Of a DNA stretch of 64,000 nt, positions 48,601 to 57,400 are shown piece after piece. The DNA lies in NCBI GenBank assembly GCA_900546665.1, contig URDY01000004.1, forward strand, positions 98,352 through 162,351, written 5' to 3'. Both the position numbers and the translations under genes were made by a program. The notes under the pieces were generated by a model. It had not been told where the DNA came from. It did not search any database and saw nothing but the letters and a program-made list of their open reading frames with translations. This DNA is from an uncultured Paraprevotella sp. GTDB lineage: Bacteria > Bacteroidota > Bacteroidia > Bacteroidales > Bacteroidaceae. Position 1 is the stretch's first letter. Each line of letters begins with the position of its first letter.

Positions 48601-48868
48601 CGGCTGCCGGCAGTGCAGAACTGTTGTTGAACGTCACCTTCGGATTGTAGGCAAACGTACCGGCCAGCGTATAGGTAGCCGTGGTTTCGTTTTTCCACCC
48701 GTAAACTTCATTGATCACATCACCCGGAATATTTCCCGATAATGTTTCGTCATAATTGTACCTTTCGTCAAAACCATTATTGGTCAGGAAATAAAAGGAA
48801 ACATCATCTTGCGCCACACCCTGCAACCCCATGGCCAGGCATAGCGACATAAACATACTTTTTTTCAT
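45620..48868 (-). CDS. Large secreted HExxH metallopeptidase with FIVAR-like repeats and T9SS-like tail
   Basis: A 1082-residue exported protein. The Met at 48868 begins a good signal peptide ending near AQ (residue 20). Then come beta-sandwich modules (about 20-200 and 280-430) alternating with helical FIVAR-like segments (about 205-275 and 450-570). A catalytic region around TLYHEIGHCFQYQ follows (His701, Glu702, His705), with a downstream FWEQCAQWQ that may supply the third ligand. The set resembles DUF6055/M60-like peptidases that attack glycoproteins. The last roughly 75 residues look like a Por secretion (type A) tail ending TRKILIK. The frame extends to 48949, but the extension lacks a leader. 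Confidence 0.8.
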   Translation of the reverse strand: MKKSMFMSLCLAMGLQGVAQDDVSFYFLTNNGFDERYNYDETLSGNIPGDVINEVYGWKNETTATYTLAGTFAYNPKVTFNNSSALPAAGYKGSAGGALGLTTGWGMELAYSQTVTLPKGTYRLCAAYYNAGSATAGQSLLSWTPVSGTKKSSQVKSFPVGEWLTDTLTFTLTSQATGRIRIGFASEASVGSASQAKLLVDYVRLLCEQIDNSSLRTALTTAKTTYGDGTGVYAAELKQAIDEAQVVYDDADASPAAILTMAQKLTDAVETYKMKNASEENPLVMTSLITNPSFESGTTGWVNNGLQEQTNTSFPGKSGTTYLERWVSVGSCVPDVSIQQTLEGMPNGKYRLRAAVGNIQQSSSNGTVNEGEKQTGVSLFAGFYSVPVDTMKRAKDLYFTVVDGQTTIGFKAENATGNWICVDNFSLHYLGENSPADYAAFLTRYIGYIRDNYLTRQIQASVRQAAEETIRKAEEAVAAEPLDSEALAAAKAELDEAVGMIEASSAFYADLLEAIDYAEKVLGWYEDDAEKKATMETAIQTARDVMENPDLTEEQITAAVDALETVTQSVDKKIYTAQWSMGDVTNPDNAYYIGRTRQSKNWILFWEKGYGENPSTFTCGSHTIDVDEVLNRAEIAFRFYTDSLKFIKPGFSKTDTYKMVIRLRYDPTAWEASGSGVDDLIGLLTLTPWAAPSRNWQTLYHEIGHCFQYQVHCDNGNQNGWMYAPGNGKGCAFWEQCAQWQAYKIMPADQFNNEWFDGYLNNVHKHILHETPRYNNYFIQDYWCYKHGMDFMGRLWNESRNPEDAVEAYMRITGINDTEFNDEMYDCAARFATWDIPALEKYGADKIDARPQPAMTKVTDNYWRINPSVALENTGHNIIKLNVPDGATTVSACFEGLNRQEGYRVKNVNYAEWRYGFVAQLNDGSRVYGDMGKSVYLTPKDTIYFNCPADCKRLYFVVSGGPKRYWRQVWDDNDNNDEQWPYQVKFGNTNRYGSPDLPDETAIGLIAAEGELPSVGVSGRTLQVGQSPVAAELRVMTLSGVCVKQCEAGRSAVNVTLTPGFYLVQILDADGGSLMTRKILIK

Positions 48869-48898
48869 ATTATTAGTTAAAATCATGGTATATGAAAA

Positions 48899-48930
48899 CA
48901 AAAGTATAAATTTTAAATCCATTTTACAAA
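48899..48930 (-). promoter_or_regulatory. Promoter of the metallopeptidase gene (TTTG, 20-bp spacer, TACTTTTG)
   Basis: On the minus strand TTTG (48930-48927) and TACTTTTG (48906-48899) have 20-base spacing and sit 31 bases before the ATG at 48868. Confidence 0.65.
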
Positions 48931-49352
48931 TATGACACCCATTATTCACATCATTGCCCGCATTTTCAGCATGATTTCTCCCCCTTCAAAATTCGTGTTT
49001 CCCTTCATCTCCTGGCTTTTATCCCCTATTTTAAAAATCGGGGGTCCCAGGAATTACCCTAAAGGTGGTTTTTTGAACTTTACCTCCACTCCTTCAAAAG
49101 ACGCATAACAATCTGTAAAGCAAAGACATAGAGGTGAAGGATTATGATTCACCCTGTCATTCACCTCCTCACAGACACACTTGTATGCCCCTATAAGCCC
49201 ATATCTCCGTCTCGTCTGCCAAAAACCATAAAAAATTATTTTCCGGCCTGTAATCGCCTTATTTGACCGTGTTTTTCCGAAGATAACTTTTTCTGACCTC
49301 ATTCCCGGTTTTTTCATTGAAAAACCATAGGAGATCTTCCCAAAAACTCGGT

Positions 49353-49414
49353 TTACTTTTGAAAAAGTAAGGTTTACTTTTTTTAAAGTAAGCTTTACTT
49401 TTTTAAAAATGTAA
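49353..49414. repeat. Three palindromes in tandem at a 21-bp period
   Basis: Units 49353-49370 and 49374-49391 are palindromes built on TTACTTT/AAAGTAA. A third, imperfect unit (TTACTTTTTTAAAAATGTAA) is at 49395-49414. Starts at 49353, 49374 and 49395 are exactly 21 bases apart, two helical turns, so identical faces are presented. They lie in the roughly 1-kb non-coding stretch 48931-49902, which I otherwise read as gene-free. Confidence 0.75.
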
Positions 49415-49485
49415 TTATTTAAGAATTTTCATTTTTTATAATGATATCGATCATCAAGCCGGATTTCTCGCCCGTGAACCACCTG

Positions 49486-49555
49486 GTGAAGGGGTTGTGA
49501 AGGATATCCTTCACCCTGAAAGCCGCGCCAGCAGTGGATTGTGAAGGGGTGAAGG
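49486..49555. repeat. Cluster of GTGAAGG words with an 18-bp perfect palindrome
   Basis: GTGAAGG occurs at 49486, 49497, 49541 and 49549, and its complement at 49508. The copies at 49497 and 49508 form a perfect 18-bp palindrome centred on GATATC. A related GGTGAAGG and several TTCACC words lie at 49133-49170. The role is unknown. Confidence 0.6.
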
Positions 49556-49865
49556 GGTTTTCGTGGATTATTGGTATGGGAGGATAAGATAGAGATAAAA
49601 TGGGAAAACAGGACAGTTAAACATTCATTTTTTCTAACGCAGAATTACAGAATTTAGACGCAGTTTAATACTTCCGTGGCATTTTAGTTCGTAATGCTAT
49701 AAGATAAAATAATACTCGTATCTTTGCCTTCACGGAAAAGAATTCATAAAATATCTTACTCAGATTAACTTATATGGTCAAGACAGTAAATTTGCATATT
49801 TTGCAAAAATAATTAGAAAAGCAGTGTTTTGTTACCTGAAATTTTATATATGGCGAAAATAACAC

Positions 49866-49873
49866 TATCTTTG
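49866..49873 (+). promoter_or_regulatory. -7 box (TATCTTTG) of the sce7726 cassette
   Basis: An exact TAnnTTTG match 29 bases before the ATG at 49903. A second exact match (49719-49726) lies further up and could be an alternative start. Confidence 0.6.
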
Positions 49874-49902
49874 CAATAAGAATTAATTTGGGTGTATTAT
49901 AT

Positions 49903-50772
49903 ATGGCAACTATAAGTACAAATAAAGAGTTAATCAGACTGAGGGATTTATCTTCAGCTTTCTCACGCAGTGCATTTATAGATGTCTTAAATTTCAATGA
50001 CTATTCACATTTTAATTGGTTGGCATCAAAATATGACCTATTAAAGTGTGCAACATATTCAGACCTACTAAAAAAAACGTATTCCTTGATTTCTAAATAT
50101 TACAGATGTGAATACGTATATAAGAATGAGTTAATAAAATTACTTCTTAAGGAGTATGGTACAAAAAACTCTGTATACTTCAGTGAATTTAGAGTTGGAA
50201 ACTCTATTGCCGACATGGTAATGTTCAATGGTGAGAGCAAAGCCTTTGAAATAAAAACTGAATATGACACTCCACGTAGGTTAGATAAGCAGCTGGACGA
50301 TTATAAACGTTTTTTTGATAAATGTTATATAGTTGTTCCCGAGAATAAAGTAGATGAGTATTATGCTATTGTTGAGTCTACAACAGGCATAATTGCAATG
50401 AGCCGAGATAATAGGCATATCATCCTAAAAGGAATTAGACATGCAGAACAGAATGAACGCTTTGAACCTGAAGCACTGATGTCATGCCTTAGAACTGAAG
50501 AATATAAAAACATTGTATTGTCATTGGGGAAGCCTTTAGAAGGAGTTGCAGGTTATGATATGTACACATATTGTTATCAAATTATTTCAAAAGCGTCTCC
50601 CGGTGAATTGAGAAAATTGTTTTTGCGTGAAGTTAAGAAACGTAAAAACAATACTGCACTATTACGAAAATATCCTATGTCAATCAGACAAATGATGTTA
50701 AGTCTAAATTTGCCCGAAGACAAGGCAAACAAATTATTGGAACAATTGAATATTAACATAAATCAAACATAG
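49903..50772 (+). CDS. sce7726-family protein with PD-(D/E)XK nuclease-like core
   Basis: A 289-residue soluble protein from the Met at 49903 (MATISTNKEL). The middle carries a nuclease-like PD-(D/E)XK pattern. It consists of Glu95 (YFSEFRVG), Asp104 (SIADMVMFNG), Glu116-x-Lys118 (AFEIKTEYD) and Gln130 (DKQLDDYKRF), with alternating strands and helices around it. The rest is mostly helical. This matches what is known as the sce7726 family, which usually sits next to sce7725, as here. The gene is AT-rich compared with the core genes to its left and has its own promoter, suggesting acquisition by transfer. DNA or RNA cleavage is an inference from the motif. Confidence 0.8.
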   Translation: MATISTNKELIRLRDLSSAFSRSAFIDVLNFNDYSHFNWLASKYDLLKCATYSDLLKKTYSLISKYYRCEYVYKNELIKLLLKEYGTKNSVYFSEFRVGNSIADMVMFNGESKAFEIKTEYDTPRRLDKQLDDYKRFFDKCYIVVPENKVDEYYAIVESTTGIIAMSRDNRHIILKGIRHAEQNERFEPEALMSCLRTEEYKNIVLSLGKPLEGVAGYDMYTYCYQIISKASPGELRKLFLREVKKRKNNTALLRKYPMSIRQMMLSLNLPEDKANKLLEQLNININQT

Positions 50773-50775
50773 ATT

Positions 50776-51720
50776 ATGTATTATCCATATCTTCGTGCAA
50801 AACAATATGAGCTTAAGGCTTTAAGAGAATTTTCGGTAGAACACAAAGAACAAAATTCCATTGTACCGATTTTAGAGCCAGTGAAACAGCAACCTAATGC
50901 ACTGAATCTTGCAATAGATGAGATGCTGGTCAATGGTTTAAAGTTTGCCCTTATCTTAAACCCTAAAGATGGCGACTTCAAACACCTCACAGTGCAATTT
51001 GACACATGGTTCCAGAATGAGAAGTTAATGGAAAATAAAGATAGATGGATTCCTGCTTTTCTTTATTCCAAGCGTAATGCTCATGAGATATCATCAATAA
51101 TTGATGAATACACACTTGACAATGCAATGATTATATTCCGTACTTGCATGGATATGGATGATGAAAGTGCCTGGAGAATAATCAACAGTGATTCTGTTGA
51201 TTATGTTGTCAACTCATTTGGTTCTACCATTTCCAGAAGATTAAGGAGTAGATTAAAAGAAACAGGGAAACAGATTATTAGATTGGATGATTGTTTCAAA
51301 TCAAGAGTTCGTAATGCAGATTATGCTCTTGAGGTAGACGAACTATTTTCAGAAGAACCGTTTTTCTATGATAAAGAAGGCCATTTAGATGGATATTCAG
51401 ATTATACAACACTACCATCTGAATACATGGAAGGTGGCATGCTCCCATATGCTTTGGCCATCCATCTTTCGTATAGAAAGAATGAAGAACAGCTCTATGT
51501 CCATCATTTTGTTTCAGACAACAATGAGAACAATAGTGATATTCGTGGAAAATTCAGAGAAGCTGCAAGAAAAGTAGCTCCATTCTACGAAGGTAAATAT
51601 CAGACAGAGGCTGTGAAAGAAATAATAGAAAAAGCTAATGATTCAGAAGGTTATCCTGGTCTAGGATATTTAAAGAAATTATCTATAAAAAATCATTTAG
51701 AACTGATTCTCTCATTATAA
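50776..51720 (+). CDS. sce7725-family protein
   Basis: A 314-residue soluble protein that starts three bases after the sce7726 stop, so it is surely co-translated. The N terminus MYYPYLRAKQYELKALRE is the family's typical opening. The body looks like an alpha/beta barrel with conserved patches (IVPILEPVKQ, FALILNPKDGD, WIPAFLYSK, MIIFRTCMD), reminiscent of the phage T4 beta-protein family. No catalytic residues can be named with confidence. Its constant pairing with the nuclease-like neighbour suggests one complex or toxin-control unit. Confidence 0.75.
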   Translation: MYYPYLRAKQYELKALREFSVEHKEQNSIVPILEPVKQQPNALNLAIDEMLVNGLKFALILNPKDGDFKHLTVQFDTWFQNEKLMENKDRWIPAFLYSKRNAHEISSIIDEYTLDNAMIIFRTCMDMDDESAWRIINSDSVDYVVNSFGSTISRRLRSRLKETGKQIIRLDDCFKSRVRNADYALEVDELFSEEPFFYDKEGHLDGYSDYTTLPSEYMEGGMLPYALAIHLSYRKNEEQLYVHHFVSDNNENNSDIRGKFREAARKVAPFYEGKYQTEAVKEIIEKANDSEGYPGLGYLKKLSIKNHLELILSL

Positions 51721-51731
51721 AAATATTGCGT

Positions 51732-52748
51732 ATGAATATATGTAAAGATTGTTTTCTTGATGAGGAATTACGTTCCGAAATAAATGCCAATGCTGTTATT
51801 GACGGCAAATGCGATGTATGTGGCAAAGAAGGGAAAGTAATGGATTTTGCTGAATTTTACGATTTCTTTACTTCCTTACTTGAATTGTATTCTCCAACAG
51901 TGAATAGCAATAAAACAATTGTTGACATCATTCAGGACGAGTGGCATTTCTTTAAAGATAAAGACGTTGCAAAAGTTTTATTAGCTGATGTTATTGTGAC
52001 AAATAATATTGGTTACTCAGTAACCGATTTCGTCAATTACACTGATGAAATTTGTGATCGTGTTGCAGTTTGGGACAGACTAAAGACAAGTGTAAAAGAA
52101 AAATTCCGTTTTTTCACCAATATGGATGAATTTGCTCAGTATAATTATCTTACAGCAGGCAAAAGTTTACATGTTGGTCAAAAACTATATCGTTCTCGTA
52201 TAACACCCGTTGGTCAAAAGAAAATTAAATGTGACAAGATGGGGTGTCCCCCTAAAGAGTTGGCCACAGCAGGTCGTGCTAATCCTATTGGAATACCGTA
52301 CTTATATTTGAGTGATTCTGCAAAAACAACATACTTTGAGGTTCGTGCAGTATATTTAGACAAACTGAGCGTTGGCACATTTAGGATAGAACGGGAATTG
52401 AAGTTGATAGATTTCGTATATGATGTAAATTTGTTTCTGTCATACAATGATAGCAATATCTCATTAAAAGAAACTATTATTAAAAAGAAAGTTATTGAAG
52501 CCATTAGTTTCGATTTGTCAAAGCCACTTCGTAGATATGACTCCGAAATAGAATATGTCCCGACACAACTTATTTGTGAATATTGCAGGCGTATAGTTGA
52601 TTCTGAAGGAGAGACAGCAGATGGCATTACATTTGAAAGTTCTCTACATAAGGGAGGACGTAATTATGTATTGTTTGATGAATCAGCAGCAAAATGTATA
52701 AGAGTGGATTCACATGAAATAACAAAAATAGACATTGACAGAAAATAA
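51732..52748 (+). CDS. Zinc-ribbon plus RES-domain protein (HEPN/RES type)
   Basis: A 338-residue protein. The frame opens at a TTG six bases earlier, but the ATG at 51732 is preferred. An N-terminal four-Cys zinc ribbon (Cys4, Cys7, Cys27, Cys30) is followed by a helical part, as in HEPN/RES N-terminal domains. From about residue 145 the RES fold has its three name-giving positions: Arg in KLYRSR (154 or 156), Glu203 in TTYFEVRA, and Ser in TFESSLHKGG (about 303). GRANPIGIPYLYLS is also typical. Known RES toxins degrade NAD+ or modify PRPP synthetase. No Xre-type antitoxin is next to it; the two genes before it (11-base gap) are the only candidates for control. Confidence 0.82.
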   Translation: MNICKDCFLDEELRSEINANAVIDGKCDVCGKEGKVMDFAEFYDFFTSLLELYSPTVNSNKTIVDIIQDEWHFFKDKDVAKVLLADVIVTNNIGYSVTDFVNYTDEICDRVAVWDRLKTSVKEKFRFFTNMDEFAQYNYLTAGKSLHVGQKLYRSRITPVGQKKIKCDKMGCPPKELATAGRANPIGIPYLYLSDSAKTTYFEVRAVYLDKLSVGTFRIERELKLIDFVYDVNLFLSYNDSNISLKETIIKKKVIEAISFDLSKPLRRYDSEIEYVPTQLICEYCRRIVDSEGETADGITFESSLHKGGRNYVLFDESAAKCIRVDSHEITKIDIDRK

Positions 52749-52760
52749 TCATTCCAAGAG

Positions 52761-52788
52761 CGACCAGATTTTTTAGAAGGTCGTCTTT
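52761..52788 (+). terminator. Weak terminator after the RES gene
   Basis: The arms 52761-52765 and 52779-52783 pair perfectly and are followed by TCTTTT. The stem is short. Confidence 0.4.
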
Positions 52789-52914
52789 TGGTCGTTTAGA
52801 TTTTTTATCCAATGATTTCTATTTCGGGTATATATCGTCATTGTTTTTCACTTTTACGCATAGAAATAGCCCTATATTGAAAAGACAGGTGGTCACCCCC
52901 AAAAAACTATTAAA

Positions 52915-54243
52915 ATGAAAGTAATCTATTATATATTATTCTTAAGTGCCCTATTCCATTTCCCCCTCATTTACGGCCAAGAAACAGACTATAACAAAAA
53001 AGTAACAGAACTTATCAACAGGCAAGATTGGAGTGCTGCAAACGAAGTCATGCAGAACCATAAAAATAATATAAGTCAAGAAACAGCGCAAATAGCCCAA
53101 ATCTTGATTAATACAAATATGAACCGCCCGGTAAAAGCAATAAGTGAACTAAAGAAATTATTGGAACAAGAAATAGAAGATGATAATTGGTTTCTCTTTC
53201 TCAATGGAATTTTGCTTGAAAACTATGATAATCTACATGACTATCAGGGTTCACAATCCATCTGCACTAACTTATTAAATTCAAAAAGATTTCCAAAAGA
53301 AATACAAGAGGATATAGCCAGACGTAAAGCCGCATATCAAAGCTTAACAAACCATCCGAAATTTCAAGTAAAAAAAATCCGGCCTGATACTTGTTTCGCA
53401 TATACATATTTGCCTTTTTCACATACAATTACCAGCATGTCAAAATGCAATGGTATTGATGCCTCATTTATATTCGACACAGGTTCGTCAATGTCTACAA
53501 TAAATGAATCTTCAGTAGGCCGACTGAAAATAAAAGTTCTACAAAATGATAGCATACTCATCAATGGAACAACTTATGGAAAAAGGGGACTAATAGACTC
53601 ATTACAAGTAGGAAACTATATTTTTTATAATTATCCCATAACCATCCTCCCATCCAAGAAACATCAATTCTCCATAGAAGACTCCATACTTTCCAATAAA
53701 GCAAAAGCAACGATAAATCATTTAGAAAATACAGATTTAATACTCGGAATGCCTTGTTTGCGCTTCATTGAGGAGTGTCAAATCAATTCAAAAAAAATGA
53801 ATATAACTCTTCCCAGTGAAAGTTCCAAGTTCCCAATGAAGCTTCCGATGCAATTGCCCAATAACAGGCTTTATCTGAAAACAAAAATAGATGACATTAA
53901 TTTTATTGGATTCTTTGACACCGGTTCAGAATCTTCCATACATATCAATAATAGTTTTTATAAAAAAAACAGCCATAAACTTCCAATGCAAGGTAATACA
54001 CCCCAAACAATCAGAACCCTGAAATTTAATGGACCAGAAATCTTGTCCGTGTACCCTCTACAGCCTGTACAAACCAATATCGTAAAAAAGCCCCTAAAAG
54101 AGGTATTTGTTTTGACACAAGACGAATATGACCATGATGGCAATATAGGAAATTTTATATTCAAGGAAGCCGATAATATTATCTTTAATTTTAAAGAAAT
54201 GTGGATTCATCTTGAAGAAAGGAAAGAGGTTAAAAACAAATGA
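52915..54243 (+). CDS. Exported double retropepsin-like aspartyl protease
   Basis: A 442-residue AT-rich protein with a signal peptide ending near residue 21 (LIYGQ). Residues 25-150 form helical repeats of TPR type. Two retropepsin-like domains follow, each with its own catalytic motif: FDTGSSMS (Asp188) and FDTGSESS (Asp335). Each has a later hydrophobic LILGMP- or NIGNFIF-type turn. A single chain with both aspartates could fold like a pepsin. Retropepsin-like exported proteases are frequent in Bacteroidetes, and the substrate is unknown. It is 166 bases after the RES gene and has no clear link to that cassette. Confidence 0.78.
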   Translation: MKVIYYILFLSALFHFPLIYGQETDYNKKVTELINRQDWSAANEVMQNHKNNISQETAQIAQILINTNMNRPVKAISELKKLLEQEIEDDNWFLFLNGILLENYDNLHDYQGSQSICTNLLNSKRFPKEIQEDIARRKAAYQSLTNHPKFQVKKIRPDTCFAYTYLPFSHTITSMSKCNGIDASFIFDTGSSMSTINESSVGRLKIKVLQNDSILINGTTYGKRGLIDSLQVGNYIFYNYPITILPSKKHQFSIEDSILSNKAKATINHLENTDLILGMPCLRFIEECQINSKKMNITLPSESSKFPMKLPMQLPNNRLYLKTKIDDINFIGFFDTGSESSIHINNSFYKKNSHKLPMQGNTPQTIRTLKFNGPEILSVYPLQPVQTNIVKKPLKEVFVLTQDEYDHDGNIGNFIFKEADNIIFNFKEMWIHLEERKEVKNK

Positions 54244-54442
54244 AAAAAAATCAAAAGCAGTAATCTAAAAAAATATTGATATTTGACATCATTGAAATCA
54301 GTCTTGCCGAACAGGTCACACCTGTGAGTTTGGTCTGTCAATGATATATTGAGAATCTGCGAGACTTCACAGGTCGAGTGTTTCAACTCCATATCATGTC
54401 GGACAATACACACATATATCCGTTTATCATGCCATTTTCGTT

Positions 54443-57400
54443 TTACTTATCCTCGTATATACTGAGTTTGCAATTGTCATACAACACAGCTTGAGGATGG
54501 ATAAAGGAGCAAGGTATGTGATTGCGATATTGGGTGACAATTTCTTCCTTGGAGGTTGCAATTACCGAGGATAACTGAGGAGTGAACTTATATTTACAGT
54601 GAAGCTGTTGTTCCTCAAGCGTTTCCGTATTCACACGAAACAGTATCTCACAGAAATTATGATACGGGTTCTGATACCCGTCATCGTTGTATGTCCGAAG
54701 TATGTACGCGTATTGATGCCCTGCTTTTCTTGCCCTTCTGATAAATTCGGATTTGATTTTTCTGAGACTTTTGGGCACAGATGACGTCACACGCAGGACT
54801 CCGGTATAGACAGTTGAAGACGAACCGCTGAACCGTTGGTTTCCTGTAGAATGAGGCGTATTGCAAGTATTCATTCTTCCGCTTAACCTGTTCTTCAGGA
54901 TGCCATTGTCCACAAGAAGGACATTTTCCGGTTTGACACCATCCAAATCCACCTCTTCATATCCCCACAGCTTCTGGCCTTTATAAGAGGACACTCCCGA
55001 CAGTTGTTCCGCTCTTATGACTGGGTAAACGATGGTATCGCCTATTTCTGCCAGTGGCTTCGTTGGGAATGGTTTGTCCAACAGGTCATCATCATGGTAA
55101 TTGAGAATATGATATTTTACGGATACGCCATCAACCAGCACCGGTCCATCGTAAGTAACAGGCGTGACCACTTCGACAGGAGGAAGGGTCTTTCTCTGAC
55201 GCTCCACGAACTCTTTCATCTTTTTTCGGAACTGTTTGACGATTGACTTGTAGTCTCCTTCAAGCACTGTCATGTAGAAACTTTTTTGCATTGGTTGTCC
55301 GCTCTGATCAGTAACATCAACCTTACCGAACACGGTCTGATAGACCTGTTTTTTATGGACTACCTGACCTTCTGACGAGACACTGTAATCATCATACTGA
55401 TTTTGTGACACTCCAACACTTGAATGAGCAAACTCTTCACACTTGGCCATTTCCTTGGAGAGTACACATGCTATTTTTTGCAATTCGTCAGCACTTAAAA
55501 GCGTCGCATGATAATCGGGAGTATATTCGGTAACAGGCAGTTCTCTGACAATTTGAACACCCGGTACACTCGATTTCAACTCCCTTTTTCTTTTGTAGTT
55601 ATAAGCAGAAACAGCACAGTCTCTTACCAGATGGCGTAAGATAGAATAGTCATAAGTCTCAGGTAATCTAAAGCGATGTCCCCAAAGTGCATCAGTCTTG
55701 GATAGAGAAAATCTGTCCCCAAAAAACATGTGTACCTCTCCACCTCCATCCTTATTGGAGTAGGACTTAACACATTGTCCATCAGAATATTCATACCCGC
55801 TACAAGCAGATGTGTTAAGGATAAAGTAAGAAAAACAAACGCCTTGCATCGCGTCCGTCTCCGTTTTCATTTCATCCTTTAGTGCATTCACGATGACATC
55901 CCTTTCCTTCTCATATTTTATGTTTTTGATGGCAGGAAGTACCAGACGTTTTGTTTCCTGAGCTTTTTCATCATTTAACACTGACAATTTTACACATTTG
56001 AATAATGACTTTGGCGCGATGAGTGATACAGGGATGGAACCTGACCTTGCTTTGCAAAAGCCGGTATATACCTCACAAACAGCCCCCATCGCTGTGATGG
56101 CATTATACATAGCCTCTCTTATCGAGTACACCCTTGCACCATTGACCAGCTCATCAGGACGCCCATCGGCATACACCTTGTAAGCATATTCGAAATCAAC
56201 ACTAAAGTCGACAAGCGAATCCGGTACAGAGAAATTCAGAGGGAGCATGAACGAAGAGCGTTTTACATCCGTCCATCCCTCCTGTCCACTTTCCAGCTCA
56301 GGAATATAAATGCCATATTCCAGATTCTGCCGTTTCAATTCTTCCACAAACATTTCACGCAATTGTGAGTCATCTACCGGCTTAGAAGTCGAAACGAAGA
56401 AGTTTGCCTGACGCGCAACCGGTTCACTGTTAATTTCTCCCCGTCCATGTCCATTGCTGACACTTCCAGCATAGCAAGGTGTCCGGCTTGTCAGCATAGA
56501 CTTGAACACACCATCTTTTATGCATGTCACAGCTTGGGCAGGGATACCCTCATCGTCGTATTTATAATGTCCTATTAACGAAACGCCTTTATAGTCAACA
56601 GCGGTCGGGTCGTCAGTAATCTGAACAAAATCAGGGAAAACCCGGACACCATAGGACTTGAAAATGCCATCCCTGTAACCGGATTCCAGCCGGTGACCTA
56701 CCATCTCGTGCATGAATATGCCGGTAGCTATGCTGCCTAAAAGCACCGGTCCCTCGTAGGCTTCAAAATCGGGAGCATCATACAGACCGTTGAGTATGCG
56801 AAACAAATCCTTGACATCATTCATCATCACCTCTTTCGAAGGGAGTTCGGATAGCAGTTTCACATCATACCGTTTGTTTAAGGTCTTAGGCTCTCCATTG
56901 CTTCTTAAAATCTTTATTGTCAGATAAAGAGCATATCTTTGTTCGTTCGTTACTATTTCGCCGCCATCCGAAGTGACGAGATACTTGCGCACTATTTGGC
57001 GTTCCAAAGACGCAGAGATGTCAAGCAAGTGGTTCTCCGTCCTGAACTTGTTGGTAACTTCATTGAGCAACGCTTGCCATTTGTCTGCATCAAAGCCATC
57101 GTTGGCAAGAGGTTCTTCATAATACTTTCCGGGAAGAGGTCCCGAATAATAACTGACCTCATTGAGCGAGACCACATGGCCTAATGTATCTTTACCAAAT
57201 CCCTTTCTTCCTTCTTTTAACCAAGAGAAGCGTTTTTCCAGTTCTTCAGAAACAGAAGCCTGAAGTTTGTCATCAACATTAGTAAATTCAACGCCTTCAA
57301 ATGGAGGAACAAATCTGTATTGATAATTTAATGACCGACTGGAACCGATTTTTATATTTATACCATAAATCCGTTCATGAGTGTCCTCTTTATTATCAGA

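Noticed and set aside
49054-49317. 87-residue minus-strand open frame in the 1-kb non-coding stretch
   Set aside because: Its composition is unlike a normal protein and it overlaps GTGAAGG/TTCACC words seen elsewhere in the spacer. I read it as repeat-derived non-coding DNA.
49903-54243. Possible integrated phage or transposon
   Set aside because: No integrase, transposase or structural phage gene and no clear attachment repeats were seen; only the AT-rich composition hints at transfer.
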